Positions 12,240 to 24,172 of a stretch of DNA of 64,000 bases are shown one piece after another. The notes under the pieces were generated by a model. That model did not search any database, was not told where the DNA came from, and worked only from the letters and a program-made list of their open reading frames with translations. Every line of letters begins with the position of its first letter. Position 1 is the stretch's first letter. A program made the translations under genes and the position numbers. The stretch comes from Stercorarius parasiticus. Taxonomy: Eukaryota > Chordata > Aves > Charadriiformes > Stercorariidae. The stretch is taken from contig VWZL01000079.1 in assembly GCA_013396915.1 (NCBI GenBank), forward strand, positions 297,820 to 361,819, in the 5' to 3' direction.

Positions 12240-12560
12240 ATGACTGTGTAGTTAAGATTTCCATCTCCAAATGCAGCTGCAGCAAGTAACCGGACTGCTA
12301 ATCAAAGCAGTGTTATAATTTAGCACTGATGAGGAAAGCAGTAGCCGTCAGAAGGGAATGACAGAAAGGAGGCAGCTGCTTTCATATCATTTTAGTGTCC
12401 ATTTCTTTAATGAGCCTGAGGAGACAATTCCCTGCTGACTATTCATTAATTAATGGAATTTATGAGAGGAGAAGAGCTATCAGCATGCAAACAAGTAGAG
12501 AACAGGTGATGACGGTCTTCTATTTGCAGGGAATGAGCAAGTTGAGAGAAGAAAGCTTTT
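12240..12560. promoter_or_regulatory. Possible conserved non-coding (enhancer-like) block
   Basis: The block lacks repeats and contains a crowd of short sequences often seen in vertebrate developmental enhancers: CAGCTG E-boxes near 12277 and 12372, a TCF/LEF-type ATCAAAG near 12301, TTCATTAATTAATGG homeodomain-type ATTA clusters near 12442, and TATTTGCAGG near 12522. The texture is the only evidence. Any such motif can occur by chance, so this is a low-confidence inference. Confidence 0.2.
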
Positions 12561-15500
12561 GAATAAAATAAACAGTTTGAAAGGGATATTTAGTAGAATG
12601 CTAAGTTCCCAATTCTTTGGCTGGGAAGCATTTACGGAGGTATATTACTCAACTCAGCTTCTGAAATATCCATGGCCAGATCAGGAAGAAAGGAGAAAGC
12701 AACCCAGAGGATTCAGCAGATGGCTCTTTCCCGTTCGGAGTGAAAAACAACATTTTGCCCTGACTTGATTGCATTAATAAACAGTTGGTTAGATCCTGCT
12801 AGGAAACATTGTCTCCTTCCTGCATGGTCTTTCAAAGTTATCCCAGAGTCTTGCCCTTCGCTTGGGAAGTCTGAGGTGCCTTGAGTGAGTTTTGCAAGGC
12901 AAACCAAACTCTTTCCCACCCATGAAGATCTCAGGGCGCAGGGCAGATTGTGCCAAAATCAACCTGCAGAGATTAATAAAGAGAAGACAATATCACAGTG
13001 CTGGGCGTCAGCCACTCTTCTGTCAGGCTGGAGATCCTTTGCATATGGATGGAATCGTAGGGGAGCTGAGATTGCACAACTGGTTGTAGTCTCATGATAT
13101 CAGTTCACAAAGGGATTCTTTGATCCTCTTTGCACAACTTGAATTCATGTAATATTAAACACCCTCAGGCCAGATTCCAATCCGTTCTCTTTGTTCTGAT
13201 CATAAAGTGTAAAGTAGCTGGATTTAGACACATTTGTACTGAAGAAAACTGCCGATAATGCTGATTCTGTCCGTTTTCTACCCGGGGCATTATGTGTAGG
13301 ATGTGCGAGGAACATGGTGGAGCTCAGCTCTGCAAGTTCAAGCTCCTTAAAGACTTGATATTAGCAGCATATGTCAGAGCAGCCACAAGTCTGCTGTAAA
13401 CAGGACACACTGAGGCAGCAAAGACTGGACATGCGAGATAGACTCCAGCCATAAAAGCTCCAAACAGTATCCCATCATGTTTTGGGGATTTACATTAGAA
13501 AGGCCATGGTGACAATCCCACTTGTACAATATGCCACTCATAAAAGTCTGTTCCAGAGAATCTTGCATCTCTTGCATATGCAGTAGCTGAACACAAGGAT
13601 TTCATTCTTGACACTAGATACCACACACAAACTGCTCCACATATGTTCGCAGGGTGGGTAGCTATAGCACATGCTTTTTCTACTAGACTTTCTAAATGTC
13701 AGGGATGTTACGCATTTTTCTCAATGGCTCTTCTGTTGGGTGGATGGTGGAGAAATAAACAAACAACAAAAAGATTTGCGCAATTTTATACAAGGTCATA
13801 AGCAATGACTTAATGCAAAACATGTCTGGAATGCATCATAAAATTAAAAAAGGCATGGCAATTAATATGAGAAAATATGGAACACAGGAAGCACGTCTCC
13901 TTTTATATTATATTGTTTTATCGCGTGTACTATCTCAAGGTGGGGAGGGAGGAGGATTTCAGTAACAATGTGGAGACTTGGGTAACTAGGGATAAGGCAC
14001 AGATAATAAACAAATACAAGTCCTTGATTCCATCATAAGTATATATGAAGTTAGGTTTTAAATTTGTCTATTAAATATTCTTAATTTTATTGCATTGCTC
14101 ACATCTTACTTCATTTTTTTCCAAAATCTGTAGCTCCAACAGTCCTATTAAAACCTCAATTTTATAATGTAGGTTACAAGGAGAAAATGAAACACACCAA
14201 CCACACCCAAAACAAAACGATGAAAGTAAAAATGTCTATTTTAGAGCATTGTCTTAATGTTTAAACCAGTCCTGGGTTTCTGTTTGATTCCTTTGGTATT
14301 GTGAGGGGTAATCTGCTCAGCCCCTCTTCCTGACTCTTTGGGAGTGACAATACCAACTTTCTGGGGGAAAGGACTGTTGTTATACAACACCTTCTGCCTG
14401 TGTGAAATTCATCCATTGGCTCCAGCTGGGTTCAAGACTTCAAGATAATTTCAGTACAAACATGAAATAACAGGGAAAAAAAAAAAGGCTAATTAACAAG
14501 TAAGCAAATTGTAGTAGTCCCCTTCACTCTACCTTCATGCAGGACTGTCTGGTAGAGAGAGGAAGCCTGTCTTGTTTCATTGAAAAATATTCTATTGACT
14601 TCTAATACTATGCAGCTTTCTTGGCCCAGGCATTTCATCGGTGTGAATGACCTGTAAAACCCCTTGAGATTAAGTCCCATGCTGCTAATTACAAACAGGC
14701 ATTCAGATTTGAATTAGGCTTCTGTATTTCAATGAGAAAGGTTGAAAATTTTGACCGTTTAGCTCCTTTCATGGCTAGAAGTATGTGTCTAATGACATCT
14801 TCAACCCAACCACCAGTGAAAACATGACAGACGGAATCCATATATCTTTTAAATTAGTTGACATGAGTATTGTAGCAATGGTGTCTATCAGAAAAGACAG
14901 GTGGATTGCCCAAGGTAGCACACACCAGACCCTGGTGCCAGGCTGCCGAACCATTACAAAGATTTCCCCATACCTGAGATGGCAAAACCAGTAGAAGTTG
15001 AGAGTGATGATTTCCAAAAGAACTTAGGACAAATCCATATGCAATTCAAAAGGATTCTAGCACTCTAAGTTATAAACAAAACTATATCAAGGGTATTAGG
15101 GAAGAAGGAAGAGGTGTTGTTTTTAAGGGGAGAAAGCAAAATAAATAAAATCACTGTTTTCCATCTTTTCCTCTTTTTCAAACATGGAAATCACCAGTCG
15201 AGCAGCTCTTTTACACCTACATGGCCTGACTGTGCCGCACCAACAAACCTGACCAAGACAATGGGAATGAAACAGCTGTCAAAATACAAAGGGGTTGTGT
15301 ATATGGAAACCCTGTGGATGGAGTACAGACACCCCAGAGCTTGGTGCAAGAACCATACAGCTGGAGCATGTAACAGTGACTCAGACCTCCAAAAACAGCT
15401 CACTTAATTGCACCACAATAAAGCATAAAATTAATAGCTTTGTCCACTTCTTTCATTTGACAACACTTTTTCCTCTGACACAATCTGCTTCTCCCACACA

Positions 15501-15610
15501 ACAAAATCTCCAACACTATCTGTAAATAATGAATTCTTAACTGATTATATACATCAAAGTTGATGACAGGTGTTTTTAAAATATACATAGTCCACATTTA
15601 GTGGTCTTAC
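12561..15610. other. Unannotated unique DNA
   Basis: No repeat family, RNA gene or convincing exon seen. A short A-run is at about 14475-14486. Frames of 60-97 codons (for example 15114-15407 plus) have no recognisable content. Confidence 0.55.
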
Positions 15611-15665
15611 CTTAATAAAACCAGCAGGATGTGTGAAGAAATCCAGTGAGAACGCAGCCAACTTC
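15611..15665 (-). other. Candidate 55-nt internal exon, gene not recognised
   Basis: On the minus strand a long pyrimidine-rich acceptor (TTCTTATTTTTCTTAG, AG from 15667-15666) leads into 55 nt that end AAG, followed by GTAAGA (15610-15605). This is an almost perfect donor. In the frame that starts after one base, the segment is fully open and ends on a codon boundary. It reads KLAAFSLDFFTHPAGFIK. A second frame is also open; the third closes near the end. I do not recognise the peptide. The surrounding open frame (15554-15784 minus) runs through the acceptor, so openness alone is weak evidence. It could be a real exon of an unknown minus-strand transcript or a pseudo-exon. Confidence 0.33.
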
Positions 15666-18600
15666 CTAAGAAAAATAAGAATCAATGAATGAATAAAGGC
15701 TGTAATCAAAACTATGACTGTGACATACATAAAGATGGCCATTCTGGTGTGAACTTTGTAGGCCAGCAATACATGAAGATACACATCCTCCTCCTCTCCC
15801 CAGCCTTTGCTTCACCCCAGCTGTAGATGAACATTTAAACCTATTTGCTGCTAATATTAATTTTCTTGTCCCAGGTCTGATCAGCACACGAAACCTGCCT
15901 ATATATTGCATCAGAAATTATAGAGGCAATTAATAATGATCAAAATGCTTTCTGGTCTTATCTTTTATGATACGAGTAATAGGACAACTAATTTCAAAAC
16001 AATAGCTGAACCTTCTTTCCAGATTTCTGGAAGATTTTTTTTTTAGTTCCACAGCTTTTTTCGTCATTCCTGAGGGTTATCATTATTTTCTTTTCATATT
16101 TAATGAAGGCCTGAGACTAATGAAACTAAAAAATTCAGGTTATTAGAGGCTAAAATAAGAATTACTATTAATTTAAGGGAAAAGCTTTAAAAATAATGAC
16201 ATTGTCTTACTGTTCTTCATGCAATTTTAAGGCAAACAATAAAATATAAAGGCATATAACTCCAAGAGTGATGAAAAGATCAAATTGTTGGCATTACTAC
16301 TCAGGTTTTAGTCATGATATAAGAGCAAGGGGAAACTGAATAGAGCTGAAGGAAGAAAATGTAAAGCTTGTTAAGAAATATTTACTTCTTCATAAGATTC
16401 TTATTGAGCTTCTAAAACTCATTGCTACAAGATATCTCTGAAACCAGTAGTCACAAAGATAGGAAAGAGATCTCATGTCTGACTTCACAGAAAAGTAAAA
16501 ATCAAGTCCTGCTTCTGCTCTCTGACAAATTCTTTCAGTTCTGATCAGAGAACTTCTCACTCAAATACTTTGTTTCTTTGATGAAATGACCAAATGAAGT
16601 ATTATAAGGATGGGTTTTGGGGAGCTGTTTTCAACGGCTCAGACATGCACCACTAATTGTTCTGGGATGCATGAAAAAGCCTAAAAGTAAGAAGCTGAGT
16701 TATGGCTGATTTACCTTCAGTTTCCTTACACAGATATGTCCTAAAACACTGAGAGCATGAGTTCATAAATGCAACGTGTATTCCAAAGCAACTGTACTTC
16801 CCACCCTTGTTATAACAGAATAAACACGAAAGTTACAGCACCCTGTAGAAGAAGGTTTTAAGAACCTTTTAGGATATATATTTCCTGGTAACTCAACTAA
16901 CAACCAACTGTAAAGTTCAATCCAAATCTTCTCCTCAAATTTGCTGCCCACAGAGATAGATCTCCTTGTTTCAGAACCAAGTTCTTTCTTCCCCTTTTGC
17001 ACCTCATTTTGGTTTAATTTAACTGCACCTTCTTGCAGCGTTGAAGACCCCAGTCAAAACATTTCTCTGATGACATCTCATGTCATCCTACACAGGCTTG
17101 TAACGCCTTCTTCCTACTTACAGATTGTGTGCAAATGTATTAAGGCATTGACTTCTGCCAGCTATACCATGGAGAAACTGTTCATAAAGGGAACATGAGC
17201 AAAGAGGACATTAGAGCTACAGCTGGAACCCATAAAATATCTTGAGGAAGGAAGTTGTGGGGAAAGTACAGGAATTCGGTTTTCTGAAAGCTACAGATTG
17301 ATGTGACCTTCACCAGGAAAGCTTCTCCAGTTCTATTAACTGCAGGAGGAGACAAGACTGGGAGTGGAGTATTTGAAACAGATGTGGATGGGAATGAAGC
17401 TCTAAATTCATTTATTTAGAGAGTAAAGATGGGGTTGACCATGTTTTCTAAGGCTGGTTGCATTTTTTGTTTTGTTTTTCAGTTTCTGTATTTTTGCATT
17501 TTCAGATTCTGAAAAAAGATAGGAGGCTGTCAAACAAACAAGCAAACAATCCGCTGTTTTCTATCATTCCTTTTTAAAATTCCTGTTATTAGAATTGTAA
17601 ATCCTGGAGGTCCATTCACTCAGAAGGAGGGATCAGCAGGTGTTTTATATATGAAATCTGCAATGCTTTTGTTTGATTTTCAACAGAAAAATAAAAAAGT
17701 AATTTAGTGTAGATCACAGAGTTAACCAGTAAGAGATGAAAAATAATCCAATCAAGCCTCCAACATTGCAATTCTGTGTTCTGCGACTGAATAATCAGAT
17801 CCTTCAAACTCCACACTAGAGTTTATTCTGCAATTTACCCTGGAGTGTAAACTCCAGGTCCTTGTCCACCCCCATTTCCTTAAGTTTAATGTTAGCATGG
17901 CTATAACATTATAATGGCAATGTCAAAATAAATTCTGAAGTCACATGGCAGATGTGAATAGAATTTATGAATCAGATTTGAGAGGCAGAAAGCACACGTT
18001 TTCCTCACTCTTGTGGCCCTTCGCAATATTTCCCTTGGATGGTGAGGCCTTTCCAGTTAGCCCAGTCTTCTTGTTGATTGTAAGAAACAGTCCAGCCCCA
18101 TCCAAAAAACTTGAGACCTAGAACTTCCACTTCCTGACATGTGTTTATATATGTTTATTTGTGTTTTAACCAACATATGTTTATATCTAGTGGGATCGAT
18201 GGTGTTTACAGTAGGTTTACATTGTTGTGCACTTATTGGTTTCAGTTGCATTTACTCCTATTTCACCGTGGCGTTTCTGGGAAGAGAGTCATGCTCACAG
18301 TTTTTATGATGATTTGGGATCTTTTCAAAGAGATGTGAAGAAAAACACTGCTGTGAGCAATTTGGCATAATTTATGCCAGATATTATTATTTTCCTTTAT
18401 TTCCATGTATTACAAATGCACATGACTTATTGGAGATGCTGGTTCTTGTAGAGAAAAAAACCCTTATAAATTCCACTGAGTAACAAAATATTTTAAGTGG
18501 CCGTATATTTGAGTAGCTCATAAATATGCCTGATTTCAGCACTGGTTTTACTATATTTTTAATTTTCCAACAGATTGGCCATAGTTTTAAAGGTTTCATC

Positions 18601-20929
18601 TGAAGCCGTCTGGTCTATTTAAAGGGCACAATGTACTTAACTATTCAAAAGGCACTTGATCCCATGAATGCACTTTGCTAGTAATGGGATAGTCATTTTC
18701 CAGGCCAGTAAAAAGCTATTACTCACTGGAACACAAACAGATTGTGAGAGGGAATGCTCATGCTGATGGCTGGCAGCCTGACAAAGGGAAAAGGGAAATA
18801 TGGCCCTTTCCTGAATTAAGTTGCATTGACTCTATCTGTTCCAAACATTTGACTCAACTCCATTCTTCTCATGATACTTATGACAATAATAGGATAACAG
18901 ATTTATGTCATCAAGGCACTGACCTTTATCAGAGGGAACATTTTGACAGGAAAAGATGTGATATGCTGTTATGCTCTATAATTTTGACAATGACTGACAG
19001 TGTGGCTGTATGTCGACATGGCAAAGCTTGTGTTTATGTTTTTACATCGTCATCCTTGGATTATCTTCTGGGGTTTTTTAGTATCTTTGATCGCATAAAC
19101 CTTTTCTAGTGAAATTGCTAGATGGTGGCAAATCATGCAGCCAGGAAGCCTTGATTCACCCCATGCCCACAGAATTAACTTGTGCTCCAGGGAAAGATGG
19201 ATTTGGGTAAAGTGACAGGTAAGCCTAGTGAACACTGTTGCTTCTGTTCTTTCACTCCAGGGTGAGGATAGACTCAATTTAAGAAAACCCAGTTTATATT
19301 GCCTGCTTTGTTGTTGAATGTTGTATGTTGATGATGAACATTTGATTCTGCTCATTTTTCCATTGAAGAGCTGGATTTGATGGAATGTGAGCAAATTTGA
19401 ATTTACTGTATGGAATCTGAATACTTAGGAGATAATCAATATATGAATGAAATTATTTTTCTTTGTCTTCAGGATTGGTAGATAGAGACATTTCATCACT
19501 GTAGTAGAGAAGAATCCTGTCCATAAGAAAAAGCTTTATATCCATGTAGTTAGACAAGGGGAAAAGGAAAGATGCGTAGAAAAAGCCATTTTTCCAAAGA
19601 TAGAGTGCAAATGTTCAGCATCTTTTTTTGAAATTAGAAATAATATCTTCCAATTTACACTTCAGTAGTCAAACTGAACTGCTTATACTGCCTGTTTTTC
19701 CTATCTGAGTAACGACAACTTATTTCGGGGGCATTGCAGCATAGCAACGTGGCATGGCATGCAGTGTTCAACTCGTTTGTTTTTTTTTGATCTAGCATGA
19801 AGAATATCTGCAGTGCTGTGCAGTGCAAGCAAAATTGACAGCCTCTGCCCTAGAGGATCTTATCTTGCAAACTCTTACACATGAGTAATTTCATTCACTT
19901 AGAGTTTATTTCTGTTCCCAGTGAAATCACTGGTGAAATTCCCAGTAACTCCAGCAGAGCAGGATCAAGACCAAGAATATTAACATTGACTTATGTGAGA
20001 GCTCTCAGAGAACAAATCAAACCGGAATGCAATCAAAGCAATGAAAACTTGTTTTCCGTCTTTCACCTTTCATGATTTAGGTATAAAATTGCCTAGATGT
20101 AGCATCACTTTTCATTCAGCTCTCCAAGTGACATATAATGAGGTTTCATTGTTCACTATGACACTTTGACAAATGTTGTGTTACTATTGCTCTTAAGAGT
20201 GACTATACAAAACATCCCCACTTGGGAAACATAGTGCGAGTATAGTGAGAATCCAAATGAATTATGCATGAAACATGAGAAAGGAAGCAAATGTTAACTA
20301 ATTTCAAAATGGGTCAAAATCATGACAATTTAGTTGGTGACAAGTGAAGTAATTTTTCTAAAATATTAACCAACTGTGTCCCTTCTGCTAGATTGATTTG
20401 CAGAGCAGAAAAGGTCATTTTCCAGGCAGATGGGGAATTTCCCAAGCAGAGGGGAATTCAGTTTCTACATGCCTGGTATAATGAGAACCAATAAATTAGG
20501 CAAAACTCCTGTTTACCTAAGCTGAAATATTGATGGCCAAGCCCGTGAGAATGCTAACGTCTGCATTCATCATTTTTTTTAAATCTAGAAATTTAGAGCA
20601 CAGTAGCACATGTGGTGATAGATCTATATATCATAGATACAGTAACATTAGAGAAGGTACCAACCACACAATACAAATGTAATACAACTGAACAGTTTAA
20701 GTTTCTTCCACACAAATTTCACTTCTATCAGCTAAAATGAACTGGGATGTAAAGCAGTACTAAGAATAAAATATATGGCTTGAAGTACTGAGAGCAGATT
20801 AGAAGATTTTTTCACTTTTATGTTACCAGTGACTATAAGCTGGTATGCAAGCTACGTGACATGATCTGGTGGTCTTCATCCAGTTCCCAGATTGTGACAC
20901 CATATGGATCCTTCATATGTCAGTGTAAT
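15666..20929. other. Unannotated unique AT-rich DNA
   Basis: No dispersed repeat is recognised. Frames at 18744-19109 (plus, 121 codons) and 19050-19394 (minus, 114 codons) overlap on opposite strands without known motifs and are probably chance. Confidence 0.55.
18363..18379. repeat. Quasi-palindrome, 8-bp arms
   Basis: TGGCATAA and TTATGCCA form a perfect inverted repeat around a single central T. It could be a dimeric protein-binding site or simple chance. Confidence 0.45.
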
Positions 20930-21200
20930 CCAGGCACAAGGATTGTGGCAAACCTTTCAAGACAGAAAGCTACCATATGACTGGAAAACAGCAAGTTCAA
21001 TAGCTTAAGTTAAGAGAACAAAAATGATCCACATAACTAAAGGCCTTTAACTCCAACTTCTGAAGAATGTATTTGGAAGGAGAGAATAATTAAACGCATG
21101 GAAACAAGTGGAAAATAGGTTAAAATGCAATTCTCATTTAGCACCAGAACATTACATGACAATAATCTGGTAACTTAGACAAAAAAAAAATGGCCTGTAA
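20930..21200 (+). mobile_element. Decayed CR1-type LINE fragment, RT region
   Basis: The segment resembles the start of the CR1/L3 reverse-transcriptase region: ATGACTGGAAAACAGCAA near 20978 corresponds to the conserved DDWK.AN block. It is followed by degenerate versions of the NYRP.SLTS and K..E..I stretches. Stops and indels break every frame. The match is from memory and weaker than for the other copies. Confidence 0.5.
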
Positions 21201-21460
21201 GAAACTGTAGCCCCATCTCAAGGGCGTGTCAACATATGCAGGGGAAATCAGACATGAGGGTTTTCTAAAAGTTTGTGCACAACTGTGCAACTATGCAGCC
21301 ATTGGCAGGATAGCTTGTGAAACCAGAGTGCGTTGATGGAGTGTGGTAGTGGATGGACACCAGGATGGATGCACATGTGGAACATGTATGGATGGACAGC
21401 ATATGCATGGGTAACATGTATGGAGTCCTGCAAAAGAACAAGCTATAAGGCCTGTTGAGA
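21201..21460. other. Non-coding spacer with imperfect ATGGA-type repeats
   Basis: Between 21330 and 21425 there are several loose copies of AACATGTATGGA and GGATGGA. No gene is seen. Part may be highly decayed CR1. Confidence 0.35.
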
Positions 21461-22007
21461 CTTTATGGGTCAGGATCAGACGGGAGGTCACGAGAAAAAA
21501 GGAAGTTCTGTCACTCATCTGCGAAAGACAACCTGATCAAAAAGAGACAATGAATGAAGCCTCCTTGAAATCTCCTGTTCGCTAGTCTTGGTCTCATGGA
21601 AGATTTTAACCGTATTTGCTAGGAGGGTCACACAGCATGGCACAAGCAATCCCGGAAATTTCCAGATTGTTTTGACAGAGTTGCTGGTGGGTTGAATGAA
21701 GTAGCTTTTACTGCACACAATTGCATGTGGCATGGGAAAGAATGGGATCTGGATCTGCTAATCATGAATGTAATACCGATTCAGGGATGTAATGTAATGA
21801 ATGTAATTCAGGGATGTGATAGTTGGCTGCAGTGACCTTGAGATCAAACATTAAAAATCCTGAGAGAACTGAAGAAGGTCAGCAACATAATAAAGATGTT
21901 CTGGACTTCAGGAGATCAAAATACTTTTTTTCAGAGAGCTGTTAGGCAGGTTCCCATGGGAAACTGCCGTGAAGGGCAAAGAGGCCCAGGAATCTTAGCT
22001 GATTTCA
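21461..22007 (+). mobile_element. Older CR1, 5' portion (endonuclease end and linker)
   Basis: The segment follows the CR1 ORF2 order from the end of the endonuclease domain into the linker. GATTTTAAC at 21602-21610 encodes the DFN of the conserved GDFNHP block. Remnants of the AIRKFL-like and AVTMK stretches follow. The LDFRRADF-like block is near 21902, then the KGQRGPG... linker to 22007. It carries many stops. A ~27-bp local duplication (ATTCAGGGATGT twice, 21778-21815) expands it. It stops at TTTCA (22003-22007) and resumes at 22762 in the correct position of the element, so it is one copy split by a later insertion. Confidence 0.75.
22003..22007. repeat. Left TTTCA flank of the nested CR1
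   Basis: TTTCA here matches TTTCA at 22762-22766, bracketing the inserted CR1. It is a short candidate target duplication. Confidence 0.5.
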
Positions 22008-22761
22008 TGAGGTTAAACCTGGTGAAGTGCAAGGTCCTGCACCTGGGTTGGGGCAACCCCTGGTATCAATACAGGCTGGGGGATGAAGAGGTTGACAGTA
22101 GCCCTGAGGAGAAGGACTTGGGGGTACTGGTGGATGAAAAACTGAACATGAGCTGGCAATGTGTGCTCACAGCCCAGGAAGCCAACTGCATCCTGGGCTG
22201 CATCCCCAGCAGCGTGGCCAGCAGCGAAAAGGGGATGATTCTGCGCCTCTGCTCTGTTCTGTTAAGACCCCACCTGGAGTACTGTGTCCAGCTCTGGAGC
22301 CCTCAGCACAGGAAACACATGGATCTGTTGGAGCAAGTCCAGAGGAGGGTCACAAAAATGATCAGAGATCTGGAGCACCTCTGCTGTGAGGACAGGCTGA
22401 GAGAGTTGGGGTCGTTCAGCCTGGAGAAGAGAAGGCTCCAGTGAAACCTTATTGCGGCCTTCCAGTACCTACAGGGCACCCAGAGGAAAGATGGGGACAG
22501 ATCTTTTAGTAGTGCCTGTTGTGATAGGACAAGAGGTAATGGTTTTAAACTAAAAGAAGCTGGATATATGGAAGACATTTTTCACAGTGAGGTTGTGAAA
22601 CACTGACACAGGATGTCCAGAGAGTCTGTAGATGCCCCATCCCTGGAAACATTCAAGGTCAGGTTGGACGGGGCTCTGAGCAACGTGATCTAGTCCCTGC
22701 TTATTGCAGACTAAATGACCTTTAAAGATCTCTTCAAACCCAAGCTATTCTATGATTCTAT
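22008..22761 (+). mobile_element. Younger CR1 3' fragment inserted in older CR1
   Basis: A 5'-truncated CR1 begins in the ATGAGGTTAAACC segment and encodes the C-terminal half of ORF2: [36 protein letters not shown], then [12 protein letters not shown] and LGSFSLEKRRLQ. One in-frame TGA at 22441-22443 interrupts the otherwise continued frame (LIAAFQYL...CDRTRGNGFKL), which ends near 22604. The 3' end is CTATTCTATGATTCTAT, the CR1 octamer tail. The RT catalytic core (Y.DD) is absent because the copy is truncated upstream of it. Fewer stops than in the host element suggest that it is younger. Confidence 0.85.
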
Positions 22762-22766
22762 TTTCA
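22762..22766. repeat. Right TTTCA flank of the nested CR1
   Basis: TTTCA immediately follows the octamer tail of the inner CR1 and pairs with 22003-22007. Confidence 0.5.
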
Positions 22767-24172
22767 CAGACAACCTTCTCAAAATGCAAGAATGGCCCAT
22801 CCTGATGTGCAGGGACTCGAGCAGCTGTAGCAGAGGAACAGCATGGATAAACAGGGATATCTAGACTCATCTGAAACACAAAAAGGAAGTAAAAAGAAGG
22901 AAGAAGCAGAGTTGGGTTGTCTAAAATGACTGTAGAGACATTTCCTGAGTGAGCAGGGATGGAGATAGAACAGACCCACAACTCAGCTGGAGTTCAGTCT
23001 ACCAAGAGATGTGAAAGGCAACATGGAGATCTTCTGTAAGTACATCAGCAACAAAAGGCAGGCCAAGGAAAATGCTTGTCTTATGCTGAAAGGGGCTGAT
23101 GACACAGTGATGAAAAATACAGAAGACTGGGTCACTCTATACTTTTTTTGCTCAGTCTTTGTTAGTCTCTATAAGTCTGCTCTCCCCTTACCAGATCTCT
23201 GTGCTTAACAATAGAGTTTGGGGAGTGAGGGAAAGCACAACAGAGGACTAGTACCAGGAACTACTCTAGCAAACATATATAAAGCCATGGAAATAGTTGA
23301 GATGTGTCCAAGTATACTGCAGGAGCTGATGTCATTTTGAAACTGCTTTCTGCCATTTTTGAAAGATACCAATGATTGCTGGAGTGACCAAGTGACTGCA
23401 AAAAAAAGGCAATATTACACTCAATTAGAAAAAGTAAGGAGAGGGATACAGGAAATTACAGGCTCAGTAAAGAGCAAAATAAAGTCTTGGGACTGGAACA
23501 ACTCTATGCAAAAGCACAGTCTGAGGACCAACCCTCTACGGAGCATCTCTGTAGAAGAGGATATAGTGCCTTGGTGGGTAATAAGTTGAACATCACTATC
23601 TGCAGCATGTCCTCTCTGTCATAAGGACTAAGCACTTTTGGGTCTGCATCAACAGCAGTTTAGCCAGTCAGCTGAGCAAAGTGATAATCCCCCCCCAACT
23701 CAGCTACCCTGAAACCATATCCAGAGTCCTATGTCTAGTTTTGAGTTAAGTATGAGAGTGACAAACTTCTTCCAGCAGAAGCAACCAAGAAGATTCATGG
23801 TTGGAGCACATGACATACAAGGAGGGATTGAGAGCTGGAATTGTTTAGCTGGGGGAAGTAAAATCTGTCTTCAACTATAAAAAAATAGAGGACATAGACA
23901 GGCTCATCTCTGAAGTTCACAGTGAAAATACAAGAGGCAGCAATGGAAATTCAGTTTCGATATTAGTGTAATAGCTTTTGTGATGAGAGTAATTAGGCAC
24001 TGGAGCAGGTTGCTCAGAGAGGCTACGGAGTCCTCATCCTTGGAGAGGATCCCTGTGCATTCCTGAGAAACCTGGTCTAACTTTGAAGCTGGTCCTGTAG
24101 AGGACCTGCAGAAGGTTGGACTAGGTAATCTCACAGAGCTTTTCCAACCTTAATTACTCTGTGATTCTTTGA
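22762..24172 (+). mobile_element. Older CR1, 3' portion with deleted RT core
   Basis: The copy resumes with ACAGACAACCTTCTC and an EWPI.MCRDSSS-like linker, then the QLEFSLPRDVKGN...YISNKRQAKEN block (22985-23070). It continues to GDD...TEDW and a decayed SM.PDG region near 23310. After the NYRLS-equivalent near 23455 it jumps directly to the LGLEQLYAKA-equivalent near 23490. This skips the RT palm with its Y.DD catalytic motif. It ends in the CR1 3' block (TTGGACTAGGTAATCTCACAG, then GTGATTCTTTGA). Frames are broken throughout, so it is an inactive relic. Confidence 0.75.

Noticed and set aside
19172..19217. Possible exon before GTAAGCC near 19218
   Set aside because: All frames closed and the acceptor is weak.
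21896..22444. 182-codon open frame that looks protein-like
   Set aside because: It joins the end of the older CR1 to the ORF2 C-terminus of the inserted CR1. It is retrotransposon sequence, not a host gene.
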